Origin: Acidulodesulfobacterium sp021802425
GTDB taxonomy: Bacteria; SZUA-79; Acidulodesulfobacterales; Acidulodesulfobacteraceae
Direction of reading: 5' to 3'
Assembly: GCA_021802425.1 (NCBI GenBank)
Contig: JAJZXJ010000010.1
Location: forward strand, 1 to 64,000
DNA: 64,000 nucleotides
The position numbers were made by a program, and so were the translations under genes. Shown in pieces: positions 16,311-25,169 of this stretch. The notes under the pieces are model-generated. The model did no database searches and had not been told where the DNA came from. It worked only from the letters and a program-made list of their open reading frames with translations. How positions within the stretch are numbered: position 1 is the first letter of the stretch; every line of letters starts with the position of its first letter.

Positions 16311-18615
16311 ATTCTTCTTTGTTATTTTTATTATTTTTTATCGTCGTCGTTTTATATTTGCTATTTAAGACAACGCTTACCTCGCCGTCTATCAAATCGG
16401 CTATAAAGCTGTCGCCGTCTTTCCACTTAAGCGTCAGGGGAACCTTAACGATGTCGTCTATGGAGCGTTTTAAAAATCTTGCCCCAAATTTTGAGCTATA
16501 ACCCTTCTCGACAAGCTTGTTTAACGCTTCATCCGTAACGGTTAAATCTTTCCCGTGCTCCGACATAGTCTTGTTAATCGAATCTATGTGCATTTCAGCT
16601 ATCCGCTTAACCTCTTCCTTTGTAAGAGGCGAAAATATGACAATGTCGTCAATCCTGTTTATAAACTCCGGCGAAAAGAAATTTTCGATTTCCTTGTTTA
16701 TGGTCGTCCTTATAGATTTAACTATATCAAGGGATTCGATGAACCCTAACGGCTTAGTAAACCTTGAAAATTCATGGGAACCTAAATTTGAAGTCATGAT
16801 AATGACCGAATCGGAAAAATAAACCCTTTTTCCCCTGCCGTCCGTGAGGAAACCCTCGTCAAAAACCTGAAGGAAAAGATTAAAAACCTGATCGCTCGCC
16901 TTTTCTATTTCGTCAAGCAAAATAACGGAATACGGATTATCCTTAACCTGATTTGTTAAAATCCCTCCCCTTGTCGATCCGACAATGCCGCGGGGCATGC
17001 CTATTAATTTGTCCACCGCGATAGAGCCGTCTTTATATTCGGACATATCGACTCTGACAATATTTTTAGCGGAACCGAATAAATATTCTGCCATTGCTTT
17101 TGCCGTCTCTGTTTTACCTACCCCGGTAGGGCCAAGAAAAAGAAGTACGGCATCCGGCCTGTCAAAGTTTCCTTTGAGCGGCCCTTTGTTAAGCCTTATG
17201 TGCTTTGCAAGGGAGTCTATGGCTTCTTTTTGGCCGACGATCCGTTTAGAGAAAAAGTCCTCCATATCCTGAAATCTTTCAAGCACATCTCTTTTAATTA
17301 AATCTATAGGTATATTCGCTTCCTGGGAAATAACCTGATAAATATTTTCCTTTTTAACGACCCTGTCCTCGTTGTAAATCTCGGCTTTAACGCACCCGGA
17401 ATCTATCCACCCGATAGCCTTATCGGGCAATCTTAAGGATTTTGAATAGCGGGCGGATAACGATAAGGATTCTTCTATTGCCGATTCCTCTATTTCCACA
17501 TCATAAGTATCCTCAAACCTTCTTTTTAATCCGTAAAGTATCCTTTTGGTATCGTCAATCGAGGGTTCTTTGACATTGACAAGCCGAAAACGACGCGCCA
17601 ATGCTTCATCCTCCGCAATAAACTCTTTATATTCCGACAGCGTCGTCGCTCCAATTATTTGCACCTCTCCCCTTGCTAAAGAAGACTTTAATATGTTGGC
17701 GGCATCGCTTGGAACGGCAATAGCGGAGCCTGCCCCTATAATCGAATGGACCTCATCGACAAAAATTATTATATTTTTTCTAGACTTTAACTCGTTGATA
17801 ATTTTTTCCATTCTATCTTCAAACATACCTCTAAATACCGTCCCTGCAACTAAAGAATTCATTTGAAGATTTACGATAATTTTATTTCTGAGCCTTGGAG
17901 GAACATTGTAAGGTTCAAGCTCTATTTTTCTCGCGAGACCTTCTACTATCGCAGTTTTACCCACACCGGGTTCACCGACGATAATAACGGAATTCGGCCT
18001 GTCAACATGACAGAGTATCTCCATAACTCTCGTAATTTCTTCCTCTCTCCCAAAAACTAAGGACAGCTTATCCATTATGGCAAGTTTACTGATGTTTATG
18101 GCATGCTGCCTTAATGTGTAAGGTAAATCATATTTCCTTTTATTCTCGTCGCTCCTGTTTTTTCTTTCCCTGATTTTTTGAAAAATCTTATCCGCAATTA
18201 TCACGGAATCGATGTTAAGGCTTTTAAAAACCTTAACCGGAACCGAGCTGGGCTCCTGAAACATAACCATTAAAAAATCGGTAGAATCTATCAGGCTTCT
18301 GCCAGAACTTTGCGCGTAATCATAAGCGCTTTTAAATAAATTTCTTGTTTGAATGGGTATCTTCAGCCCTTCGCCGACATACTGCTCCGACGACATCATA
18401 AAATCGTTTAACAGCTTTAAAACCTTTCTCTTATCGATTTTTAAATCGGCAAATATCTCGTTCAGAAGCTCTTCGTCCACCACGGTTAAGGCGTAAAGCA
18501 CATGTTCGAGCCCCAAATAGTAATGCTTTCTCCGTTTAGATTCTTCTATCGATATAGTAAGAACCCTGTATCCGCTTTCCGATAATTTGTCCTCATAATT
18601 ATCTAAATTAAACAT
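16285..18615 (-). CDS. clpA: ClpA-like ATPase subunit of a Clp protease
   Basis: An AAA+ unfoldase with two ATPase modules: a Clp N-domain (about 1-150), AAA-1 with Walker A GEPGVGKT (214-221) and Walker B FVDEVH, then AAA-2 with GPTGVGKT (495-502) and Walker B LLDEIE. There is no coiled-coil M-domain between the modules (about 410-450), so it is neither ClpB nor a typical ClpC. The tripeptide LGF (623-625) lies at the position of the ClpP-docking loop, arguing that it feeds ClpP. A basic, Asn-rich C-terminal tail (KTTTIKNNKNNK) is unusual. Length is 776. It sits 99 bp after hsp20, and its stop lies within the DUF1844 gene. clpP and clpS are not in this window. Confidence 0.87.
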   Translation of the reverse strand: MFNLDNYEDKLSESGYRVLTISIEESKRRKHYYLGLEHVLYALTVVDEELLNEIFADLKIDKRKVLKLLNDFMMSSEQYVGEGLKIPIQTRNLFKSAYDYAQSSGRSLIDSTDFLMVMFQEPSSVPVKVFKSLNIDSVIIADKIFQKIRERKNRSDENKRKYDLPYTLRQHAINISKLAIMDKLSLVFGREEEITRVMEILCHVDRPNSVIIVGEPGVGKTAIVEGLARKIELEPYNVPPRLRNKIIVNLQMNSLVAGTVFRGMFEDRMEKIINELKSRKNIIIFVDEVHSIIGAGSAIAVPSDAANILKSSLARGEVQIIGATTLSEYKEFIAEDEALARRFRLVNVKEPSIDDTKRILYGLKRRFEDTYDVEIEESAIEESLSLSARYSKSLRLPDKAIGWIDSGCVKAEIYNEDRVVKKENIYQVISQEANIPIDLIKRDVLERFQDMEDFFSKRIVGQKEAIDSLAKHIRLNKGPLKGNFDRPDAVLLFLGPTGVGKTETAKAMAEYLFGSAKNIVRVDMSEYKDGSIAVDKLIGMPRGIVGSTRGGILTNQVKDNPYSVILLDEIEKASDQVFNLFLQVFDEGFLTDGRGKRVYFSDSVIIMTSNLGSHEFSRFTKPLGFIESLDIVKSIRTTINKEIENFFSPEFINRIDDIVIFSPLTKEEVKRIAEMHIDSINKTMSEHGKDLTVTDEALNKLVEKGYSSKFGARFLKRSIDDIVKVPLTLKWKDGDSFIADLIDGEVSVVLNSKYKTTTIKNNKNNKEEYGEEPDYV

Positions 18616-18713
18616 AATAAGTTTTTACCTTCCATAAAATTATTTTATTCTCCATTTTTAATCATATATTATATATTTAATATATTTGCCGTTCACAAGG
18701 GTTGTTTAATTAA

Positions 18714-19052
18714 TTATTTAATGTCGATACTCGTCAATGTAAAACTATCGTCCTTCCCTTTTTTAAGGATAACTATCTCGAGCAGCCCTTCTTTAAACGA
18801 AGCGGATATAGAATCCCTGCTTACGGCTTTCGGCAAATTAAAAGTCCTTTTAAAAACGCCGAACGGCCTTTCCATTCTTTGAAAACTTTCTTCTCCCGAA
18901 AGCCCTTCGTGCCTTTTTATTCCACTGACTTCAATATAGTTATGCGTAAGCTCTATATTTATATCCTCCTTTCTGACCCCTGCGAGCTCTATCTGTATAA
19001 CAACGGAGCCGGTTGTTTCAAACATATCGGAAATTGGAGTAAAACAATACAT
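18714..19052 (-). CDS. Hsp20/alpha-crystallin small heat-shock protein
   Basis: A holdase chaperone that traps unfolding proteins for later recovery by ClpB/DnaK. The alpha-crystallin domain fills most of the roughly 112 residues: VVIQIELAGVRKEDINIEL near 20, the loop GVFKRTFNLP near 72 and the closing block ISASFKEGLLEIVILKK, which corresponds to the A-x-x-x-G-L-L signature. N- and C-terminal extensions are very short, and no I-x-I anchoring motif is obvious apart from IDIK at the end. The ATG at 19052 is favoured over an in-frame TTG at 19067, since GAGA lies about 9 bases upstream of it. It is the first gene of the protein-quality block. Confidence 0.87.
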   Translation of the reverse strand: MYCFTPISDMFETTGSVVIQIELAGVRKEDINIELTHNYIEVSGIKRHEGLSGEESFQRMERPFGVFKRTFNLPKAVSRDSISASFKEGLLEIVILKKGKDDSFTLTSIDIK

Positions 19053-19116
19053 TTTTAACAATCTCAAAAATTTTAGTTTATTTTATACTTTAATAAATAT
19101 ATGATTTATACTTATA

Positions 19117-19125
19117 ATTATATCA
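19117..19125 (-). promoter_or_regulatory. Extended -10 element upstream of hsp20
   Basis: TGATATAAT on the minus strand, 64 bp before the hsp20 ATG. No recognisable heat-shock sigma-32 consensus or CIRCE inverted repeat was seen in the 146-bp upstream region. Confidence 0.35.
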
Positions 19126-19198
19126 AAATAAATTTTAAAAACAAAATACATTCTAAAATAATGAAATCTAAATTCTTATTAATCCAGTTTTAAAACCT

Positions 19199-19693
19199 GT
19201 GTTAAAACCAGTTTTTTACAAGTATCTTATAATGGTTGCGATAAATGTAACTCCTTTAATCGGCGGGAAATATGTCTCGACGGCATACGCTGTCTATAAT
19301 AAATTAAACCCCTATATAAGCATCGCGCTCATAACGGTATCCGAGACACTGTTGTGTTCGGTATTATTCTACATTGGAATAAAACTGAGGTCGTTAAAAT
19401 CGTTAAGTAAATTATTCGGCGCAAAAAAGACTAAAAAAGCCCATAACTATATCGTAAAATACGGCCCCGTTATCGGTCTTTTTGTCGGTCAGATGTTTAT
19501 CGGAGCGCCGCCTATTGCGCTTGCGCTGGGGCTTATATACGATTCGGAGAACAGCGGAGGCTCAAGGGATAAGAATGTGTTTTTATTTTTCTTCCTTCCG
19601 CTTTTTATCAGTATATTCCTTTATGCCGTTTTTAATTTATATTTAAATACTATAACAATCGTTTCTTTAGAAAAGATATTCCATATTATTTAA
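19199..19693 (+). CDS. Uncharacterised small membrane protein
   Basis: I do not recognise this family with confidence. The 164-residue frame begins at GTG; an ATG at 19232 is an alternative, and neither has a Shine-Dalgarno sequence. Hydrophobic segments lie at about 8-27, 37-62, 86-112 and 126-152. A basic cytosolic-type stretch (KKTKKAHN, about 74-81) precedes a glycine-rich segment KYGPVIGLFVGQMFIGAPPIALALGL. This recalls SNARE-associated/DedA or small multidrug-export type proteins only loosely. It is the single plus-strand gene between two long minus-strand blocks and is divergent from hsp20, so it is probably transcribed alone. Confidence 0.6.
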   Translation: MLKPVFYKYLIMVAINVTPLIGGKYVSTAYAVYNKLNPYISIALITVSETLLCSVLFYIGIKLRSLKSLSKLFGAKKTKKAHNYIVKYGPVIGLFVGQMFIGAPPIALALGLIYDSENSGGSRDKNVFLFFFLPLFISIFLYAVFNLYLNTITIVSLEKIFHII

Positions 19694-19718
19694 ATTTTTA
19701 GCCAAAAATCGCCAAAGA

Positions 19719-20429
19719 TTATTTAACATCGACTATAATCGTATCGCCTTTTACAGAATATACCCCCGCATCTAAATATGTTTTGACCATGCCTTTTACG
19801 CTTTTTAACAGCCTTATGATGCTCCCGTAATATAAAACTTTGATTTCCACAAAATTAATCGAAAAAGATGACACATAGAGGTTTTTTAAATGTTTTGAAT
19901 ATTTTATCATTAATTTTTGTAATTTATTCGGTTCGGCGTAACTGTACTTGCCGATAAACTTGATATAATAAACATGATATTTTACTTTTTGAGATACCCT
20001 GACATTTTTAACGACCTTAAATCCTAAACTTTTAAGCTTATTCCTTAACTCCTTTTCCCTGATTAAAACATTTATTTTAATGTAATAAAGGTTAAGATAA
20101 CTTTTTGCTTTAATAACTTTAAAGGAATATATGTATTTCATTCCATTTGAATAAATATTTTTACTTAATATTTTGCCATTTTTACCATTTTTCCTTAAAC
20201 TAAATTTTTTGCCCGTTAATTCCTCTACAGCCTTTCTTAAAGACAGCCCCAATGCCTTTTTTACCGCTAAAGACTGCAAAGCGCCGCTATTATTTTTTGA
20301 AACGACGACATAAGTTTCTATATTTATATTAAGTCCATAAGCGCTTTTTAAAAAAAAACTCAAAAATCCGCATAAAAAAACAAATAAAAATAGAACAGGT
20401 AAAAATTTATTAAATCTTATTAATCGCAT
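19719..20429 (-). CDS. Secreted protein of unknown function
   Basis: A 236-residue protein with a clear signal peptide: a basic N-terminus, a Leu/Phe-rich core at about 8-28 and likely cleavage near SAYG. The mature part is strongly basic (many Lys and Tyr). Its opening, about 50 residues including ALQSLAVKKALGLSLRKAVEELTG, resembles the N-terminal module of FlgT-like and other secreted assembly proteins with alternating Ala-rich helices, but the match is weak. The gene overlaps the upstream lipoprotein gene by 20 bp and probably acts with it at the cell envelope. Function is unknown. Confidence 0.7.
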   Translation of the reverse strand: MRLIRFNKFLPVLFLFVFLCGFLSFFLKSAYGLNINIETYVVVSKNNSGALQSLAVKKALGLSLRKAVEELTGKKFSLRKNGKNGKILSKNIYSNGMKYIYSFKVIKAKSYLNLYYIKINVLIREKELRNKLKSLGFKVVKNVRVSQKVKYHVYYIKFIGKYSYAEPNKLQKLMIKYSKHLKNLYVSSFSINFVEIKVLYYGSIIRLLKSVKGMVKTYLDAGVYSVKGDTIIVDVK

Positions 20430-21009
20430 CTTTAGCGCGCCTCTTATAGCTTGAATTTAGTTTTGCCACTATTTTAAAACATCTTAACGCATTTAACGAG
20501 TCCCCGTGATAAAAAAACAACAAACCTTTGTAATAATAAAGCCTCTCTCTATTTGCGCCTTCCCTTTTTAATTTTGAAATAATTTTCATGGATGAATCAA
20601 AATACCCCTTTTGCCTGTTTATCAAATTGATTTTTATTTTATAGAAAAGATATTCTGCTTTATCTTGTTTTGAATTAATGAGGCTTTTAGATGCCTTTAG
20701 ATATTTAGCGCATTTTTTTCTTTTACCCTGCATCGTATAAATTATCGCCAAATGCAAATTAGCGAAAAGGGGATGAACGCCCTCATTAATCATTTCTTTA
20801 AGGTAAACCTTGGCAATATCGAGGTTATTATCTTTTATGAGCCTGTCTATTCCGAACATTTTATATTTAAAGCTTGTAAGCGGTTCCTTGATCGCCACGC
20901 TGTTTTTTGCAGAATTATAAGCGCATCCGGAGGTAAAAACAGGTAAAATCAAAAGTAAAAATAACATCGCCGCGCCGGCATATATTTGCCGAAGGGGTTG
21001 CCTTTGCAT
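20410..21009 (-). CDS. TPR-like outer lipoprotein of unknown function
   Basis: From the ATG at 21009 the protein begins with a basic stretch, a Leu-rich core and a TSGC lipobox, so it should be a lipoprotein; the -3 residue Thr is not ideal. A longer in-frame ATG at 21078 would add 23 residues before the signal peptide and seems less likely. The mature part is helical with tetratricopeptide-like pairs (IDRLIKDNNLDIAKVYLKEM, YLFYKIKINL, YYYKGLLFFYHGDSLNALRCFKIVAKL), suggesting a protein-protein scaffold. It is coupled to the next secreted protein (20-bp overlap) and lies downstream of hflX. Confidence 0.7.
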   Translation of the reverse strand: MQRQPLRQIYAGAAMLFLLLILPVFTSGCAYNSAKNSVAIKEPLTSFKYKMFGIDRLIKDNNLDIAKVYLKEMINEGVHPLFANLHLAIIYTMQGKRKKCAKYLKASKSLINSKQDKAEYLFYKIKINLINRQKGYFDSSMKIISKLKREGANRERLYYYKGLLFFYHGDSLNALRCFKIVAKLNSSYKRRAKDAINKI

Positions 21010-21090
21010 GCCGCTTATGCAGGCAAAGACGGCGGCAGGCCGGAAAATCCTATCTCTTTTCCCTTTAGCCTTAATCATAAGAACTATAAA

Positions 21091-22179
21091 CTATACATTG
21101 TTAAATATTTTTTCTTTCAACATGCCGATGTTATCGCCTGTTTTTGCGGAAACCGGTATTACGGAATTCCCCGTTAATTGTTCCAATTTTGTTTGCAAAA
21201 ATCTCACCCGCGCCGAAGTTAAAAGGTCTATCTTATTTAAAACCACTATTGTCTTTTTTTCACCCGCGCCGATAGAATCTAATATCTTTATGACTTCCTC
21301 AGACTTGCGCAAAGCGTCTTCTTGAGTCGGGTCTATAACATGTATTAAAACATTCGAATGAACCGCCTCTTCAAGCGTTGACTTAAATGATTCCACCAAA
21401 AACAGCGGCAGGTTCTGGATAAACCCGACCGTATCGGATATTATAACTTTCCTTTTGCTGTCTTTATCATAAACCCCGGCCATCTTTGTTCCCAGTGTGG
21501 CAAAGAGTTTGTTCTCTCCATTGCCGCCCCTTTTCGTTAAAGCGGAAAGCATCGTCGTTTTTCCGGAGTTAGTGTAGCCTACGAGGGTTGCCGTAGATAA
21601 GCCCTGTTTCTTTCTTGTGGCCCTGTGCAAACCCCTTGTCTTTTCGGCCAGCTTAAGCTTATCCTTTATGTAGGTAATCCTTTGCCTTACCTTTCTCCTG
21701 TCGGTTTCCAGCTTGGTTTCTCCGGGACCCCTCGTTCCTATGCCTGCGCCTGTCCTTGAAAGCATTATACCACTTCCCTTAAGTCTTGGCAAAATGTAAT
21801 TTAACATTGCAAGCTCAACCTGATATTTACTCTCGGCCGTTCTTGCGCGCGTTGCAAATATGTCTAAAATAAGTCTTGTTCTATCGATAACATTTACGCC
21901 TACATATTCGGACATATTTCTTTCCTGGGCAGGGCTTAGATTGACATCTATTATTACCAAATCCGCCGCGTCTTTAAGTATCAGCCCTTTAATATCTTCA
22001 AGCATTCCCTTTGATAGATAATAAGCGGGGTCAATCTTTTTAACCGTTTTTAAGACCCTGCCCGCATTCACGGCGCCGGCGGCTTCTGAAAGCAAAGCAA
22101 GCTCTTCAAGTAAATCCTCGCTTTTTTCTCTCTCCGAATCGGCTCTATTAATCCCGATAAGTATCGCCCTTTGAACCAT
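21091..22179 (-). CDS. hflX: Ribosome-associated GTPase HflX
   Basis: HflX binds the large ribosomal subunit, rescues stalled or heat-damaged ribosomes and has RNA helicase activity in characterised members. The 362-residue protein has the HflX N-domain with VNVIDRTRLILDIFATRARTAESKYQVELA, the glycine-rich GTRGPGETKLETDRR linker near 145-160, a coiled-coil hairpin, then the G-domain: P-loop GYTNSGKTT, DTVGF (G3) and NKID (G4). It follows pgi by about 50 bp in the same direction. Unlike many proteobacteria, miaA and hflX here are separated by pgi and the CCA-type gene, and hfq is absent from the interval. Confidence 0.93.
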   Translation of the reverse strand: MVQRAILIGINRADSEREKSEDLLEELALLSEAAGAVNAGRVLKTVKKIDPAYYLSKGMLEDIKGLILKDAADLVIIDVNLSPAQERNMSEYVGVNVIDRTRLILDIFATRARTAESKYQVELAMLNYILPRLKGSGIMLSRTGAGIGTRGPGETKLETDRRKVRQRITYIKDKLKLAEKTRGLHRATRKKQGLSTATLVGYTNSGKTTMLSALTKRGGNGENKLFATLGTKMAGVYDKDSKRKVIISDTVGFIQNLPLFLVESFKSTLEEAVHSNVLIHVIDPTQEDALRKSEEVIKILDSIGAGEKKTIVVLNKIDLLTSARVRFLQTKLEQLTGNSVIPVSAKTGDNIGMLKEKIFNNV

Positions 22180-22230
22180 TTATTAGTTAAATTTATTAAT
22201 TAAATTATTTTTATTATTTATCTTTTGCCG

Positions 22231-23631
22231 TTAATACATTAAATCGGGTATATTATTCAATCTGTTTAACTCTTCCAATTCCGTAGGCATAGAATCGTCT
22301 CTCCTGCCCATTAACAGGTAAGCAAATTTTTTCCCTTTTTCAACGCCCGGCTGGTCGAATGGATTAATCTTGAGAAGCATGCCCAAAACGGGAACCATTT
22401 CCATAGACATAAAGGATAACTCTCCAAGCGTAAACTCGTCTATTTTATCTACTGTAACCCTGAATGACGGCCTTCCGCCAATTGCAAGCGCAAGTTCAAC
22501 GCCGGTAAGTTCATTAAGAAGAAGTTCGGATAATTTTTTGTCTTTTAAATAATCATATTCTTTAAACCCCGATGGGTTTATTATATAATCTTTACAAAAA
22601 TTCTTTAAGCAAAAAAAGCCTATCAGCTTATCCTGCGGCCCCTGCATATAAAGTTGAAGCTGTGAATGCTGGTCGGTAGCGCCTGCCGCGGGAACGGGGG
22701 TAGGCGATGTCAAATCCTTTCCGAGGCTTTCGGCGAAAAGCTGCCTGAACCATCTTGAGTACTCTCTTAAATAATCGCTGTAAGCATTAATTATAAAAAT
22801 ATTTCTTTTTTTCTGTTTGTAATAAAGATAAATGATGGCGGCTAAGGAATAAACGGGGTTGTTTTCAAAAACACCTTTATTTAATATATTATCCCTGTAA
22901 GAGATTGCTCCATGTAAAAACTTGTCTATATTAAGCCCCATCGCATAAGCGGGAAAAAGTGTTCCTGCCGTTACAATGGAATATCTCCCGCCGACATTTT
23001 TTGCAATATCTAAAGTGGATATGCCGCTTTCATCGGCATAGCGCCTTAAAAATCCGCTTTTTTTATCGGTTATAAACAAAAGATTATCCTTATAATTTTT
23101 TACCGCATTTTCAAGCATCTCTTTAACGATAAAAAACTGGGATACAACCTCGATAGTATCCGCCGATTTCGAAACAAAACAAAACAGGGTCTTTTTTATA
23201 TCGATGTTTTGCATGCTCTTATGAATACGACAGGGGTCGATATTTTCGGAAAAAATAACATTTACCTTTTTATGAAAAACCCCGCCGTATTTTGCCTTTT
23301 CGCTTATATTTCCATTGTTATAGCTATCGCTAAATATTCCGTCTAATGCTTCTTTTAAAAATATTGCGCCAAGCGAAGACCCGCCCATTCCAAAAACATA
23401 CAGAGTGTTAAAATCTTTTGAAAACAGCCTATCCGCAGTTTCCTTCACGGCCGTAACCATCCCTGCGTCGCCTATCTCGTCATAAAAACCGATATCCCCG
23501 TTCCTTCTTAGTTCATTAAGATTTCTTCTTGCCTGAACCAGGTCGTTTTCTAAAGAACGAATTTCCGTTACCTCCAGTCCGTTTTCTCCGATTGCCGACT
23601 TTAAGGCGTACTTAAAGTTAAACTCTATCAT
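22231..23631 (-). CDS. pgi: Glucose-6-phosphate isomerase
   Basis: Pgi interconverts glucose 6-phosphate and fructose 6-phosphate. The 466-residue length fits the shorter bacterial form. Family blocks are clear: FGMGGSSLGAIFLKEAL near 83-99, the sugar-phosphate loop SKSADTIE near 153-160, VGGRYSIVT near 213 and ESLGKD with DQHSQLQLYMQGP near 300-325, which carries the catalytic Glu and His. Its first codons overlap the end of the upstream CCA-type gene by 4 bp (ATGA overlap), implying coupled translation. Confidence 0.94.
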   Translation of the reverse strand: MIEFNFKYALKSAIGENGLEVTEIRSLENDLVQARRNLNELRRNGDIGFYDEIGDAGMVTAVKETADRLFSKDFNTLYVFGMGGSSLGAIFLKEALDGIFSDSYNNGNISEKAKYGGVFHKKVNVIFSENIDPCRIHKSMQNIDIKKTLFCFVSKSADTIEVVSQFFIVKEMLENAVKNYKDNLLFITDKKSGFLRRYADESGISTLDIAKNVGGRYSIVTAGTLFPAYAMGLNIDKFLHGAISYRDNILNKGVFENNPVYSLAAIIYLYYKQKKRNIFIINAYSDYLREYSRWFRQLFAESLGKDLTSPTPVPAAGATDQHSQLQLYMQGPQDKLIGFFCLKNFCKDYIINPSGFKEYDYLKDKKLSELLLNELTGVELALAIGGRPSFRVTVDKIDEFTLGELSFMSMEMVPVLGMLLKINPFDQPGVEKGKKFAYLLMGRRDDSMPTELEELNRLNNIPDLMY

Positions 23632-25160
23632 TTTTTAACCCCCTCCATTTTTTTAACGATATATTTATTTTTAACATAAAGAATCTCGGCATCCTTTGAT
23701 TTAAGCTTGCCGTCCATCTTTAAAAGTTTAATCTCTTCCAATATAGAACCGCATACCGGACCTTCGCATATACCGAAGGATTTAATGTCGTTTCCGCTGA
23801 TTACAGGCTTTATGAATCTTATTTTATTTATATATTTTGCAGCCCATTTTGCGAAATTCAAATCTAACCCGCCTTTATTAATATTTTTAAAAAAATAAAA
23901 TAAAATCCCGCCTTCACTAAACCCCTTAAACATAAGATATATTTCGCTATTTTTTAATTTTAATAACTTATTTTTACATAATTTATTTGCGCATTTTTCC
24001 TTAACTTCATCCAATTTGGAGGACAGCGAAGCTAATCCTTTTTCTTCCAGATACATCGATAAAATTATTTGTTTAATCTTTTCCCCCAGAGCCAATCTTT
24101 CTATTACCGCATTAAACCCGGCAAGGTTTAAATGATGCAAAAGTTCGGCAATATAAAATATATGGGTATTTTGACTAGTTTTGCGGCTTTTTGCAATTTT
24201 TCTAAAAACCCTTTTGTTATCATTATTAAACCTCAGCTTAGAATAAATGCCCTTAAGAATACCTAAGGTCTCAAGCCTGGCAAAATATATCTCGGGACTT
24301 TTTTCTTTTAACAGAAGGTTTAATTCTGCCGTTATTCTCTTTCCCGAAATATTATCCAAAACCTTAGCATCGAGAGCCTTTTTAATCAGGATTACCGTAT
24401 GCCTTTCGATGCCGAACCCGAGCCTTTTCTCAAATCTGACCGCCCTAAATATTCTGGTGGGGTCTTCTTTGAAACTTAAATCATGCAATACTCTAATTTT
24501 TTTGTTTAATATATCCGATAACCCCCCTGCATAATCTTTTACGGCAAGAAACTCAAGTTCGGCAGAACGGGGCAGTCCTGCGCCGTTCTGCGAACCATCA
24601 GGATTAAGGCTAAAAGACAGCGTATTTATAGTAAAATCCCTCCTGAAGACATCGTCTTTAAGGCTTGTCCCGCCTATGCTGACGGCAGGCAGAGCGCCGT
24701 GATTCAGGTATGTTTCGGTTCTTGCGGAAGCCAAATCGACTTTTAAAGGTTTCTTATTAATTAAAAATTCAATGGATGCCGTTCTAAATCTTTTATGAAT
24801 TTTTATATAATTTATTGCAAAACCGGTATCGTTTCTTTTTCTTATTAATTCTGCAAACCGTTCGGCGTTTCCCTCTAATACAATATCTATATCGAGGCAG
24901 ATACTTTGGCCCTTTTCTTTCTTAGAAATGTTAAAAACCTTTGAGGAGGCAAAGCGGGGAGAGGTTTCAGGGTTTATTTTCATGCCGTATATTATAATAT
25001 CCCTGACAAATCCCCCTATCAAAAAGGAGTTATATCCGATACTTCCCGCAAAAATACCTATCCTTTTAATTAATTCTAGCCCGTCTCTGCCGTAACCATA
25101 TTTATTAAAAACTTCAAGCAAAGAGCGTTTAATTAAATTTTTGTTTAAATCCATCGGCAT
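23628..25160 (-). CDS. CCA tRNA nucleotidyltransferase / poly(A) polymerase family protein
   Basis: A class II nucleotidyltransferase of the CCA-adding/poly(A) polymerase superfamily. The signature GGFVRD occurs near residue 45, and the catalytic metal-binding pair lies in LDIDIVLEG. RRDFTINTLSFSL (motif B) and EDPTRIFRAVRFEKRLGF (motif D region) follow. At 510 residues it is longer than a minimal CCA enzyme; the C-terminal 250 residues are helical without an evident HD motif. It could add CCA, only A residues or poly(A), which the sequence alone does not settle. It lies 9 bp after miaA and overlaps pgi by 4 bp, in a run of RNA-modifying genes. Confidence 0.85.
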   Translation of the reverse strand: MPMDLNKNLIKRSLLEVFNKYGYGRDGLELIKRIGIFAGSIGYNSFLIGGFVRDIIIYGMKINPETSPRFASSKVFNISKKEKGQSICLDIDIVLEGNAERFAELIRKRNDTGFAINYIKIHKRFRTASIEFLINKKPLKVDLASARTETYLNHGALPAVSIGGTSLKDDVFRRDFTINTLSFSLNPDGSQNGAGLPRSAELEFLAVKDYAGGLSDILNKKIRVLHDLSFKEDPTRIFRAVRFEKRLGFGIERHTVILIKKALDAKVLDNISGKRITAELNLLLKEKSPEIYFARLETLGILKGIYSKLRFNNDNKRVFRKIAKSRKTSQNTHIFYIAELLHHLNLAGFNAVIERLALGEKIKQIILSMYLEEKGLASLSSKLDEVKEKCANKLCKNKLLKLKNSEIYLMFKGFSEGGILFYFFKNINKGGLDLNFAKWAAKYINKIRFIKPVISGNDIKSFGICEGPVCGSILEEIKLLKMDGKLKSKDAEILYVKNKYIVKKMEGVKK

Positions 25161-25169
25161 TTTAGATTA

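Noticed and set aside
18616..19198. CIRCE element or sigma-32 promoter for the heat-shock block
   Set aside because: No TTAGCACTC-N9-GAGTGCTAA and no CTTGAA/CCCCAT pair was found.
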